Shown piece by piece: positions 21,968 through 33,160 of a stretch of 64,000 nt of DNA. The notes beneath the pieces were generated by a model. The model was not told the origin of the DNA, made no database searches, and saw nothing but the letters and a program-made list of their open reading frames with translations. The DNA comes from Eledone cirrhosa (Eukaryota > Mollusca > Cephalopoda > Octopoda > Eledonidae). The position numbers and the translations under genes are program-made. The stretch is from positions 122,919,696 through 122,983,695 of the forward strand of contig OZ024742.1 in assembly GCA_964016885.1 (NCBI GenBank), read 5' to 3'. Within the stretch, counting starts at the first letter, position 1; every line of letters starts with the position of its first letter.

Positions 21968-23894
21968 TTACTTACCTTCCGGGCTCTTGTGAAGGTCGGG
22001 TTGTTCGTCCTCCATAGTTGGTGGGGTTTCTTTTGGGAACCCCTTTAAAAGTCTTGAAGTTGATTTTACGTTCGGTGTTCCCACGTCCCGAGGAAAGCTG
22101 TCTCGTATTTCTTTGTATAATTCGATCGACATTCGCACCAGAACCGAATCTTCCGGCACGCGAAATGTGCTCGATTTAAAAATGCCCCCCTCTTTTCACT
22201 TCGTGCTACGAGGGCCATCAGTTCTTTGTTGGCTCTCCTGGCGAGCACGAAGTTTTGTATGTTTTGTTGGTGTGATTTTATTTGTTTGCGTGGCTGTGGT
22301 GTTGATGGTTTTGGTGGTGTTGTTTCGGTTGTGTCTGTGTATATTTGTTCTTTCGTCTGTTTAGGTTGTTTGCGTTTTGGAGATTCTGGTCATGGTGATG
22401 GTGGTGTTGATGTTGGTGTTATTTGAGAGATGTTTGCGTGGGTGGTGTCTGCGTTTTTATTGTGGGTGATGTTGTGCTTTGTTGAGATTTTTTTTCTTTT
22501 TGTGTTTCCTTTTTTGTATTTTGGGGGATTTTGGTTTTCCCTCATCTTCACTACTGGTAGATGAGGAGTCTGTGTCTGTAAGTGTGCCTGTATGTATGTT
22601 TATGGTATTATTGGTGTGTGTATTTTTCGGGGGAGGGAGAATTTGACAGCTTTCCTCGTTTCCCCCCTGGGTGGTCAATGTTGGTGGTGGTCTTTCTATT
22701 GATGTTGTTGTTGGTGGTTTTGCCGGTGCTGGTGTTGGTTGAGGTCCTCGCCCCGGCGTCGGCAGCAGTGGAGCCTTTCGACCCCTTGTCTCTTTCAGCA
22801 GTTGAGGGCAGAAGGCTCGCAAATGGGTTTTTTCCCCACAAACAAAACACTGTGGCCTTTGGCCTTCGGTCATAATGTGAATTACCGTCCCATTCTAAAG
22901 GCGGATGTGGTCCGGGATTGTCTTCACATTCTCGGGCCTGATCTGGAGAAGGATCTCCAGATCAACCCCGGACCAGTCCTCTCTGGCCGTTCTGGTCACT
23001 TCTATAGGGACTGTATCGGTCCCCTCCACAATCACACATCCCAGAAGCCACCACATGTCAAGTCCTGGTGGCATTCTGGGAATGCGGAGACGGGCCGTTC
23101 TTTTCCCCATGTGGGAGGGGTACATTAAGACCTAGCTGGTTTTGCAAGGAGTCATAGCGTGTTTCATAGCAAGGGTTTCTGACTCGAAAAACACCGAAAT
23201 GGTGCCGTACTCTCTGCCCCTCTCTATGTATTCGGTGTCTTCTCTGATGCACATCAGCGCGACTTCGACATCTGCTTGTGGGATTAAAGCTGCCCTTTTG
23301 GTTTGTGCTGAAATGCATCTATAATGCACCGTTCTGCGCTCCACTGCCTCAATAGCTTCTACCGGGATATTTAAGTTGGACCAGGTTTGCTCTTGCTTGA
23401 TGAGCTTCCATGCCTGGGCCAACTTTTCATCTTTGTTTGAGAGGTCCATGTTGAAGCATGGCCTCTTTTTTGCTGCTGCCGCAGCGAAAGTGTTCTTCTT
23501 GTTTTCGTTGGGGGTGTTGTTGTCGTTGTCATTGTTCTTGTTGATGTTGTTATCACTGTCGCTGTTATCATTGTTGTCTTTGTTGCCACCGTTGTTCTCG
23601 GTGCAGTTGGTATTGTTGCTGTTGGTGTTGTCGCTATTTGTTTACAGATTAGTGGTGTTGATATTGTTGTTGCATTTGTTATTTTTTTTTGTTATCTGTA
23701 TTTTGGTTGTCGCTGTTACTGTCATTTTTTTCAAAATTAGAGTTCTTATTGGTATCATTGGTGTCTTTCTTTACATTGTTTGTGGTGGTGTTTGTGTTAT
23801 CAATTTGTGTTAATTTCTCTGTAGCGCTCCTCTCAACTTCTACGTCGTTGTCGCACGACAGCTGACATATCGCTGGGGGGCGTGGCTCAGCCAT
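21968..23894 (-). pseudogene. ORF1 gag-like RNA-binding protein, copy C
   Basis: The start is chosen at 23894 (MAEPRPPAICQL), 44 nt downstream of the 5' UTR hairpin. An Asn/Asp/Thr-rich segment follows, then in another frame NKDEKLAQAWKLIKQEQ and RRTVHYRCISAQTKRA, then YGTISVFFESETLAMKH, aligning with the YxTVDVxFxTPQEA block of copies A and B. 22895-23125 continues the core (EDWSGVDLEILLQI). 22457-22873 has the CCHC knuckle CFVCGEKTHLRAFC and a Pro/Thr-rich tail, and 21968-22248 the C-terminal block. Four or more frameshifts. It is homologous to, but clearly a different subfamily from, copies A and B. Confidence 0.8.
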
Positions 23895-23937
23895 TTTTTT
23901 TTTCTCTGTAAATGTTTTAACATGTAAAAAAAGTTCA

Positions 23938-24010
23938 AATATTTGGGCCAAAAGGCCCAAATATTATACTTTCCCCTTCACAGGGCAACGTCTAAGGGTT
24001 TATATCCCTT
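23938..24010 (-). other. 5' UTR hairpins, copy C
   Basis: A perfect 12-bp stem, 23938-23949 with 23954-23965, encloses a 4-nt loop ('tttgggcc-aaaa-ggcccaaa' core). A second short stem 'aaggg-tttatat-ccctt' is at about 23994-24010. The positions relative to the ORF1 start match those in copies A and B. Confidence 0.65.
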
Positions 24011-24099
24011 ACACGACAAGAAATATTTAACAAATAATTTTAACAGGCAGATAAAGCGACTTACTGGGAGCGAGCCAAAAAGACGTCCGAACAGACCAC

Positions 24100-24158
<59 letters not shown>
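24100..24158. repeat. (AAT)n between LINE copy C and the RLE-type LINE
   Basis: About 19 units. It lies at the 5' end of copy C on one side and the truncated 5' end of a plus-strand LINE on the other. Confidence 0.95.
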
Positions 24159-25306
24159 TCTAAGGGAATCACATGATTGGATGATCAAAGTCGTTTTGTA
24201 ACACGAAAGCATCAACAGATCATATTCCATTACAAAAGATGCACAAAGATACAGTAATGGACTACAAATTTCAGAAGTCCCATTTACTGCTGAAATGGAA
24301 AACACAGAAAAAGCAAAGCAGGTAAAAGTAACTGCAAAGAAAGAACTGCTACAGAAACTGGCTAAGAAATGGCAAGAAAAGCCTCTGTATGGAAAATACC
24401 CAGACCGAGCTAATAATCCTGATGTTGACAAAACTTTAACCCATCAGTGGTTGGCATCCTCTAGACTGAAATCGGAGACTGAAGGACTGATTATATCAGC
24501 ACAAGATCAGTGTCTGCCAACAAAAAATTACCAAGCCAACATAATAAAAAATGGATGCAGCCCATTATGCCGTGTATGCAAAAAACAACCAGAGACCATT
24601 GACCATATAATTTCAATGTGCAGTCCTATAGCTCCAACCGAATACCTAAACAGGCATGACAGAGCTGCACAATACATACATTGGATAATGTGTACGCATT
24701 TTGACCTGCCCCATCAAAAGAATTGGTGGGAGCATCAACCACCTCCCATACTTGAAAAAGATCACATCTCAATCCTGTGGAACTTTAGCATCCAAACAGA
24801 CCGAAAAATAGATGCAAATAGACCTGATATAATATTGAAGGACTTTAAAAAGAGGGTATGCCTGCTAATTGATATGTCTGTTCCAATAGACAAGAATGTA
24901 TCTATAAAAACATTTGAAAAATTGAGCAAGTATAAGGACCTGGAGATAGAAATTGGAAAAATGTGGAAATTGAGAACTAAAACAATACCAGTGGTTGTAG
25001 GCGCTCTGGGAATGATGCCTAAGGGGTCTATTGATTACTTATCGCAAATCCCAGGAAACCCGCGTATAGGAGAAATACAAAAGATAGTACTAATGGGAAC
25101 TGCCCATATACTAAGGAAGATTCTGTCAATATAAGTACATCACAAGTCTAAACACTAAAGATGCATGTGTGAGTATGTATGTTCTTTCTTGAACATGGCG
25201 GACCTTGTTGTCTCTTGAGGTCACTCGTTGTGACTTGGTGATAACTCGTATGAACATAAAGCAAGATAAATGCAACTGTAATAATAATAATAACAATAAT
25301 AATAAT
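24159..25306 (+). mobile_element. 5'-truncated RLE-type non-LTR retrotransposon
   Basis: The C-terminal ORF with a restriction-like endonuclease is followed by about 145 bp of 3' UTR and an (AAT)n tail at 25280-25306. The 5' break abuts the (AAT)n at 24100-24158. Opposite orientation to the three LINEs upstream. Confidence 0.75.
24202..25134 (+). CDS. RLE-type LINE C-terminal domain (zinc knuckle plus PD-(D/E)XK endonuclease), partial
   Basis: An uninterrupted frame, open from 24202 after an in-frame stop; the first ATG is at 24295. Residue numbers from that ATG: a linker with KKWQEKPLYGKYP; a CCHC knuckle C92-x2-C95-x8-H104-x4-C109; RAAQYIHWIMC; then RPD at 176-178 and Asp193 in CLLIDMSVP, fitting the PD-x(12-14)-D catalytic spacing of the restriction-like endonuclease found in R2/R4/NeSL-type LINEs; then VVVGALGMMPKG and the terminal TAHILRKILS. 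It would nick the target site. The RT domain is missing, so this is a 3' fragment despite being intact. Its open frame suggests a fairly recent insertion. I cannot place it in a clade without a tree. Confidence 0.8.
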   Translation, partial: HESINRSYSITKDAQRYSNGLQISEVPFTAEMENTEKAKQVKVTAKKELLQKLAKKWQEKPLYGKYPDRANNPDVDKTLTHQWLASSRLKSETEGLIISAQDQCLPTKNYQANIIKNGCSPLCRVCKKQPETIDHIISMCSPIAPTEYLNRHDRAAQYIHWIMCTHFDLPHQKNWWEHQPPPILEKDHISILWNFSIQTDRKIDANRPDIILKDFKKRVCLLIDMSVPIDKNVSIKTFEKLSKYKDLEIEIGKMWKLRTKTIPVVVGALGMMPKGSIDYLSQIPGNPRIGEIQKIVLMGTAHILRKILSI

Positions 25307-25366
25307 TGTTTCTACTTTTGGCACAAGGCCAGCAATTACCCAGTGCATTACTGGTACTTTAGTAAT
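25300..25366 (-). repeat. SINE 3'-end remnant
   Basis: 'aattgtttctacttttggc', 'acaaggccagcaattaccc' and 'cattactggtactt' match the left part of the SINE at 61750. It shares its AAT-rich edge with the tail of the preceding LINE. Confidence 0.75.
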
Positions 25367-25589
25367 CTTTTCTCGTCAATGTTTCGCCAGATCTTATGTT
25401 CACTTATATCACTGACTTGATTTTTCACCCTTTACGTTGCTTTACCATTCTTGTTTCTTTATATGTCTTTATTTCTCCACCCAATTCTTTTTATCCCTAT
25501 AACTGTATTTACTTATTGCTCGTGCTGGTCTGAGGTATATGATCTTTAATGCGAAGAAATACCTATGATGGCCAGAAGATCACTGTTGA

Positions 25590-25920
25590 CGGATAGTAAT
25601 CGACTTCTCTGTAATCGACTCCTCTCCCCAAATTGTTGCTCTTCTGTCAAAATCAGAAACCATCATTTCATGATTTGAAGGGCAGTGGATTGCCAGAGTC
25701 ATTAGAACGTCGGACAACTAATTAGCTTTATTTCTCCCAGGTCTCCATCTTTTGAGTTCAAATCCTGGGGAAATCATGTTTGACTTTCATCTTTTCGAGC
25801 TCGATGAAATATATTAAAATTCAAGTTCAGGGTCGATTTACTCGAAATACCGTTCCTCTCAAATTGCACACATTGTGCCTGAATTCGAGATCATTATCTT
25901 TTGGCTTTACCACTTGCCAA
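25590..25920 (+). repeat. Two adjoining octopus-type SINE copies
   Basis: 25590-25660 is a 3' end ('gtaatcgactcctctcccc', 'caaaatcagaaacc'). 25675-25920 starts with a tRNA-like head: A-box region 'gggcagtggattgccag', B-box 'gagttcaaatcctg', then a body with the 'ggtcgatttactcgaaat' motif. Plus orientation, diverged. Confidence 0.75.
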
Positions 25921-27320
25921 AAGAAAATTTTGGACGCTCTGTGATTTGTGTAATTGAAAATAGCGTTAGCAATATTTGCCGACAATTTCTGAAAAGTGTC
26001 GCGAAGAGAAGGCCCGTGCTACGTCTCCCTGTGATACTTTTTTAATGTGTTACACTGATGGCTATCCTGTATTTGTGTATATTAGGAACTACATTGTTTA
26101 TTGTCGCTTTCAGTTTTTAAGAGAGTAGTTTGTGATATGAGCGATGTATTCCTCTTATTCCAAGGATGTTCTGCAATAACATAGTGGCTTTCGCATTATC
26201 TCAAGCTGGAAGGTTTTCCTGTGATGTGATACAATAATGATTGATGGACAGGCTAATTATTTATTGGAATTTTGTCATAAACTGAATCATATAAATTTGA
26301 ATTTTCCCCATTGTCATTATTATGAGAACAGAATCTCAATATTCTGAGGCGATTCCGGCAAACCAAGCCAGCACTGGCATTTATTTTTGCAGTAAATCTT
26401 CTTATTGTTGCTTCAATTCATATGTCTCGCCTCGCACCTGGTGACCAGAAGCATACAGGATATAGACAAACGATAACTTAGAAACAACTACACAACACGG
26501 TGAAACGTTTTGACGCGAGCATAAGCATTTCGAATATGCATGTGTTAATATATGGATAGTGTTTTTCGATATGAACAGTTTTAAAATTATGAATATACAT
26601 ATGAATTAACGTAGCTTGCATTATTATCCATTTTGTATTACTGAAGTAAATTTTATATGCATTCTGCTTCACTTTCTAGGTGCTGTATGTCCTCTAAGCA
26701 TTGATTTCGTATATGTCGATAATATTATGACAGAGAAAGTATAACATTTTTTACATGGTTTGAATTCAGGATATAATGCAAGTGAAGCTAGCTACAACAA
26801 TAAATTTGGCATTTCGAGAAATATCGTGTTATCCTGTGAAAGCTACAGGATTGGTTTCAGACATGTTGCTCCGGAGACTAATAGCCTTCCGAATTTGTCA
26901 CGAGGGAAATCAGGGTATGTCATAAAGTTGTGTCTTTGTGAGTTTGTGTGTGTGTACGTGCACATTTTGAGAAATTAAAACATGAATGTGAACCTAAATT
27001 TCTAAAGATGAAGGGAAAATGAAGTTTCCCTCCATATATTTTTTTCTTTTTGCTTTGTCTCTTTTGTTAGCAACGTTGAGTATAGTCTTAAACTTATATA
27101 TATATATGTATATCGGTGAAACATATGCTATAATAATTTAGAAATATTTCACCTAGACACCAAGACCGATATTACAATATTTGTAGCCATGAATAACAAT
27201 CGTGAGCTGACGAATGACATATTTTTAAATATTTCTCAGAAAACTGAATAGATTATTTATGAATCTAAGGCTCATTTAATAGAGCAAATTAAAAATCGTC
27301 ATGAACAGATGACGAAATTT
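25921..27320. other. AT-rich spacer, no gene seen
   Basis: Several short frames, none with recognisable motifs. No repeat identified. Confidence 0.55.
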
Positions 27321-27326
27321 CCTGTT

Positions 27327-27803
<477 letters not shown>

Positions 27804-27962
27804 TTGTTTATTTTATTTTGTCTTCTTTGCGCATGCGTTTGCGTGTGTATAGTGTTTTGTTTGCTGTGTGATGGGTGACTAGTGTGTGTTTATGTGCTTG
27901 TTGTTATTGTGCTTGTGTATGTATTTATTTATTTATTTATTTATTTAATTTTATTTACTTAT

Positions 27963-30035
27963 TTATACTTCTCTTAGGTCAGTGTTGTTTGTTTGCGTGT
28001 TGTTGTTATTCCATTCATTATTTCTGTTTAGCCTTGGTCTTCTAATTTCTATTTCACTAGCCTCTCTGATTTGCCTATCTACTGGGTCATTTCTATGTTT
28101 AGATATTATTCTAATTTCTATGTTGTCTATGTTACCCTCATGTTGTTGTCTAGCATGTTCGTATAGTACTGACCCGTTTTTTCGTCCTTTTAGTTCCCCC
28201 AGTGTTGGTCTATCCTTTCACCTATGCTACGAGCTGTCTCACCTATGTATGTTGTTGTCATGTTTCTGCAGGTACCCTCTGTACATCTTATGCTATAGAC
28301 TACGTTTCTAGTTTTACAGTTTATCCGGGGGTTCATCTTACATATGATACATTTCCTATTGGTACAGTGGGTTTTCTTAAAAGGGTAGGTTTTGCTGATC
28401 AGGTATTTTATGGTGGTTCCTGGCTTTTCTACCACCTTTATTTTTAAGTGGGTCTTTCGCAGGGCCTTTCTACACTGGTTAGATAATTTCCCTCCAGGGG
28501 TAGCGTCCACAAGCATGACACTCTGGTATCTCTGGTTGTCGTACAATGAGGTGGCTTTCCCTATCTTATGTCTAGCCCTATCTAAACTATTCCATGATTT
28601 GCTCCTGTATAATGGGCAAATTCCTTTCATATCCAGTTCTATGAGGGTTTTATACTTCTCCATGGCTCCTTCGTATACTCTGACTCTGTCTCTTTGGTTG
28701 TAGCCAGAGAACTGCATGCGATTGATGAAGTGTTGGATGTGTCTTTCCATTTCTGTTGGGTCGCACATGCGGGAGACATTCTTCATCACCCGTACCAAAT
28801 CTGCGATCACAATATTAAACTTAGCACTAATGGACATTGCTGAGTTTTTGAGTATCAGGTATTTGGAGGCCATGGGTTTAGCATAGTGTGAGTTTGGGCT
28901 CTTTCGTCTATAGTGTTAATCCAGAGTTCTGTGTCTAACACAGGTAGTCTATTGTTAGGGTGTTTGGAAGGGAAGTCGATAGTTACAGTTATACTCTGGT
29001 GTATGGAATTAGTTATCTGCTGGATGCTTTCCATCGTGCTACGTTCTAATTCAAACTTGATAGTTCTCTCTAGTGGGGGTGTTCTTATAACTATATTGAT
29101 ATCGTCTACATAACGAGAGTACATGATGAGGTCTATGGAATCTCATTAAGGAGATCTTTAAGTCTCCTTTCCCACCATACCATGAAAAGGTTGACAACAT
29201 CACCAGCTATGCTGACACCGATGGCTGCTCCCTCATTTTGGGTGTAGATCTTCTCGTTAAACTTAAATATGTGGCCCTTTTGGGTAGTTTAGATACTAGC
29301 CCCTATTGCATGTGCGACCATTTTTCTTACCTGATCATTGTTTTGTGGGGTCCGTATAGCTTTGGTCCACCCAGTCCACCTTCCCATGGGAGTCTTTTTT
29401 GCCATAGAGGTTATGGTGGGGGGACTACCTCTTATAGGTCTACTAGGGCAGGAACATCTAAGGTCATGGTTGTCTAGGTAGTCAGTGTCGTAGGTAAGTC
29501 TATGTAGGAGGCCCAGTTCGTCTGTGTCGACGTCGCAGAAATCCACCTCACTCTCAATGATCATCTCCACACATCTTTTCACAGCAAAATCAATGTTAAT
29601 GGATGGGTACAGTGACACCACATCCATGCTGCCTATTATGCAGTTGGATAGTTTACTGTTTTTGTTGCACTCACTGATTCTGCTGAAGAGGTCCTCTGTA
29701 CTGTCACATACATCTGGGGACATCTTGATTATGGGTCGTATAACCATTGAGAGGAAGTAGGAGTCTTGTTGGTGGTCCTGTTGTCGGGTCGTCGACTGTC
29801 TTGTGGTCTTTGCGGAGCCCATACAAGGGTGGTATGCCATTGTTAGACGCCTTGAAGTTGTTGGCAGTGCGTCTGCTTGGCTTTAGGATGTCAGTCCACA
29901 TCATCATGTGAGCGTTGAGGATTTTCTCTCTCCCATCGTGTGTTTGTTGTGCAATTTCGCTCGTGTTGGTGATGTGGGGTTGCATAGCCTTGATGTAGTT
30001 CGGCATGCTATCTATTGACATCCTACCAGACAATC
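27963..30035 (-). pseudogene. PLE-1 reverse transcriptase - GIY-YIG endonuclease
   Basis: The single ORF of a Penelope-like element, now split over at least four frames. From the 5' side: KAMQPHITNTSEIAQ, GIPPLYGLRKDHKT near 29800 (the LYGLPKxHK block), VIRPIIKMSPDV, motif A GSMDVVSLYPSINID (Asp near 29624), motif B GAAIGVSIAGDVVN at about 29160-29210, catalytic YVDD at 29101-29112, and LPVLDTELWI. The linker NCKTRNVVYSIRCTEG leads into GIY-YIG 'TYIGETARSIGERI' near 28205-28255, and the domain continues in another frame (NIEIRIISKHRNDP, RQIREASEIEI) to a stop at 27963. Frameshifts lie near 29770, 29140, 28880 and 28200. All catalytic motifs are still readable. Confidence 0.85.
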
Positions 30036-30036
30036 C

Positions 30037-30366
30037 ACAAGCAAATAAATAAATAAATATATAGACAGACTGAATAAAAATGGCGTAGACATACAATACA
30101 ACAGGAGGATAATATAACACCACTGACGATGTTGCAGATGTGCAACGAAAGATTTATGATAAACTATATATATGGGTTTGTCTCTATATTGTATCTGTAT
30201 TATTTTTGACCGCCGGTCAATCAATGGCAACATTGAGGACCGAGTAAGTTAGATTACCGATATAAAAGACACAGAAGCGAGAAGCGAAAACCAACCAAAG
30301 AGTGAGTGTGTTCTGTTATTAATTCTGGCAATATTACACAAATATGACCCTCCCCAAGTATAACAA
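30037..30366 (-). repeat. PLE-1 inverted arm, 5' side of element
   Basis: Reverse complement of 27476-27803. It ends in 'cctccccaagtataaca', followed by about 55 bp of other sequence and then (TA)n at 30424. Confidence 0.9.
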
Positions 30367-30423
30367 TATTTGTTTCGACACACGATTTCATATAAAAAAC
30401 CTCGCAAAACTAATTCATCGCCG

Positions 30424-30478
<55 letters not shown>

Positions 30479-30479
30479 G
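30424..30479. repeat. (TA)n microsatellite
   Basis: About 28 units with one 'aca' break. Confidence 0.95.
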
Positions 30480-30587
30480 GTGGACACCTGATGTATATTG
30501 GGAGGTGACCACAGGAAAAAAACTTAATAGTTGAGTTCACTGTTTGTTTCTTACGAATGAAACAGGTCTAGCCCTGTTGAAATCATT

Positions 30588-30655
30588 TCCATAATAATTG
30601 TTTCTACTTTTGGCAAAAGGCCAGCAAATTACCAGTGTATTACTGAAATATTGCT
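30588..30655 (-). repeat. SINE 3'-end remnant
   Basis: 'ataattgtttctacttttgg' and 'aaaggccagcaaattacc' match the other SINE copies. It abuts the 5' break of the next element. Confidence 0.75.
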
Positions 30656-30667
30656 GAAATTAGAAGG

Positions 30668-32114
30668 TTGGCCCCTCTTGCACTGTGGAACAATTCTTTC
30701 GCGGTGATTGATTGGTTCAACGGCATATGTAACAAGGAACATTGCCGTTTTATCCAATTCGACATCAACAATTACTACTCCTCCATCACTTTACCAATTC
30801 TCCTTAGAGCTATCAATTTCGCTAAAACACTCACAGTGGTTAAGGATTTCGAAGTTGATGTCATCCTCAATGCCCGAAAGTCGGTGATTAATTTCGACGA
30901 GTCTATTTGGATTAAAAAATCCAATAGCACCCCATTCGACGTGAGCATGGGCGCTTGTGATTCTGTGGAGGTTACTGATCTTAACGGCCTTTTCCTTCTT
31001 TTCTCCATCAAGGAAGAATTCCCCAACGCGGGCGGTGGTTTGTACCGTGACGATGGTCTTTTGACCATGACTAACTGCGGACCTCGTGCTTGCGACAGGT
31101 TCGGAAAAGAACTCACAGCCTTCTTTAAAGGCTTCAACCTCTCTACACAGGTTGAGGCCAATCTCTCGGTCGTTAATTACCTTGACGTTACCCTCAATTT
31201 ATTGAATGGGTTGTATTACCCGTATAGAAAGCCGAATGATACGCTTAATTATATAAGTAAGCATTCCAACCATCCTGCCAGCATAACCAAGAACCTGGTA
31301 AGAAACGTTTCGTTGAGGCTTTCCCGTCTTTCCACCAACGAGCGTATTTTCAACGACCATTCCACTTATTACAATGAAGCTCTTGCTTGCTTGAAGTGGA
31401 TTTGTCGATAAGGTAGCATATACAGAGTACGAAAATAGACCTAGAAGAAATAGATCCCGTCGCATTTGTTGGTATAACCCACCATATAATATGGAGGTGG
31501 CCACACCATTAGCTAAGATTTTTCTTTCCCTTATTACGAAACATTTTCCCCCTACACATAAATATAGTAAAATTTTTAATAGAAATACTATTAAAATGTC
31601 ATACACTACGACTCCTAACCTTGCACATAACATCACAGCTTCAAATTTAGCTAAACTACCTAGCCGTAGGAACATGTGCAACCTTGTAGTTAGTACTAAC
31701 TGTAATTGTAAGAATCGGGTTGATTTCCCCCTATCCGGGAAATGCCTCTCTAGTAACATTGTCTACAAATGTAAGGTTGTAACACCCACGTCCCGTAGGG
31801 CCTACATAGGGTTAAACGCCAATAGATTCAAGCAGCGTCTTTACACGCATACCCATTCTTTTCGTTACCTTCTAAGAAGGAATATGACGTCACTTTCAGC
31901 TTATATCTGGAGTCTAAAAGACAACCACACCCAATATAAGTTACACTGGGAGATCCTAGCTAGGGCTAGATCGTATAACGGAAATAAAATACCATATAAC
32001 TTCTGCGCCGCTGAGGCCCTGGAAATACTCTACGCCACAGACCACATCTTAAACAAAAAATCTGAGGCAATTTCGGCTTGTAAACATAAATTGCACAAAC
32101 ATTTCCTGTATTAA
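30668..32114 (+). pseudogene. PLE-2 reverse transcriptase - GIY-YIG protein, one frameshift
   Basis: Open from 30668 (first codon TTG, so 5' truncated). Residues from there: NNSFAVIDWFNGI, motif A FIQFDINNYYSSI (Asp32), KSVINFDESIWIKK, DVSMGACDSVEVTDLNG in the motif B position, catalytic YRDD at 126-129, VVNYLDVTLNL, then SNHPASITKNLVRNVSLRLS. A frameshift at about 31383-31395 moves the frame; the second part includes RRICWYNPPYN, KHFPPTHKYSKIFN, a Cys-rich CNLVVSTNCNCKN, GKCLSSNIVYKCKV and GIY-YIG 'AYIGLNANRFKQRL', ending with the family-like LNKKSEAISACKHK. The C-terminus looks complete. Closest relative in the window: 38272-39600. I recognise the family as a common invertebrate RT/GIY-YIG type but cannot name it precisely. 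Confidence 0.8.
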
Positions 32115-32737
32115 AGCCCCACGTTATACCCTAATGGATAGTACGATCTATACGTGGATATTTTACGTCTTAATGTGGGAGCTAAGTATATGTTCTGTTT
32201 ATACCATTACTTATTTGCATAGGTAAGTATATATTACCCGTATGTTTCGGGAAGGTACGTATACCTTCTCGTACGTATATTTGATTGTTTATGTTATGGC
32301 GTATAAACATTTTTTTTTATTTTTTATTCTGGTACATATGGTTTGGCTATGTGTATACAGGAGTTTTGCATCTGTGTGAGTATGCAGGTTCGTACGTATG
32401 TAGGGCGTGTGTATATGTGTACTTCATGTTTTGGTTGACTTACGTCTCCGAACATTCGTGTATTTACATGTAGGTATGTGTGTGCGCTTGTTATTTACAT
32501 ATTTATTTATTTATATACGTTTATATAATTATTTATTTATTTATTTATATACACGCATACACACACACACATATTTATATGTGCGTGGTTTTGTATACCT
32601 ACGGTAAGTGTTTTGCGTATGCTTGTGTATGTACGTATTTGTTTGCGTGTATGTATTTATTTATTTCTATTACTTCTGTATTGTATTTATTTACTTTGTT
32701 CTTAACTCTGTAGCGGAGATTCATTCGGTCTCCTAGT

Positions 32738-32998
32738 TAGAATGTTAGTCTACGACTTCTGCTATACCATTTACGTGGTTTTGTCTTTGCGTGCTATTGT
32801 TCTCCACGCTCCACATATGACGTATTATCTTCGTTTTTTTCGTTGTATTGCCAGAGAACGTCTCTATGAACTACCTAAGAGAACATTAGTCTACGACCTC
32901 TTTTATGCCATAAACGTGGTTCTGTCTTTGCGCGTAATTGTTTTTCACTGCTCCTATTAATGACGTATCTTATTCCTTTTTCCCCGTTCTTTGCCAGC
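32738..32998 (+). repeat. Two-copy tandem repeat of about 140 bp in the PLE-2 3' region
   Basis: 'gttagtctacgacttctg' to 'gtattgccagagaacgt' (unit 1) recurs as 'attagtctacgacctctt' to 'ctttgccagcgaacgt' (unit 2), roughly 75-80% alike by eye. Confidence 0.75.
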
Positions 32999-33136
32999 GA
33001 ACGTTTCCCTCCGGTTGCAACGTTTTTTGAAATATCCACTTCTGCGTTTACAGATTGACTTTGTTAGTTTCAGAAGATCCCGTTAAGGGTGAAAGCAGCG
33101 ATTCTTTGCTTAAACTTTAATCTGTTATTTTAATAA

Positions 33137-33160
33137 ATATATATATATATATATATATAA
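33137..33160. repeat. (TA)n microsatellite
   Basis: Short TA tract between the PLE-2 end and the foldback element. Confidence 0.9.

Larger units (their letters stand above)
18261..24099 (-). mobile_element. Non-LTR retrotransposon, L1/Tx1-like, copy C (diverged subfamily)
   Basis: Full-length layout like copy A but clearly more distant in sequence: 5' UTR with hairpins, ORF1 (21968-23894), endonuclease (21175-21935), RT and C-terminal zinc block (18300-20950), and a 3' end 'aataaatgaaatc' followed by (ATT)n. The ORF1-ORF2 gap is about 30 nt. It is bounded by (AAT)n on both sides. Confidence 0.85.
30656..33136 (+). mobile_element. RT plus GIY-YIG (Penelope-like) element PLE-2
   Basis: 5'-truncated coding region (30668-32114), then a long T-rich 3' UTR with TTTA runs and a 140-bp tandem repeat, ending against (TA)n at 33137. 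The lineage differs from PLE-1 in its YRDD catalytic box. Confidence 0.7.
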
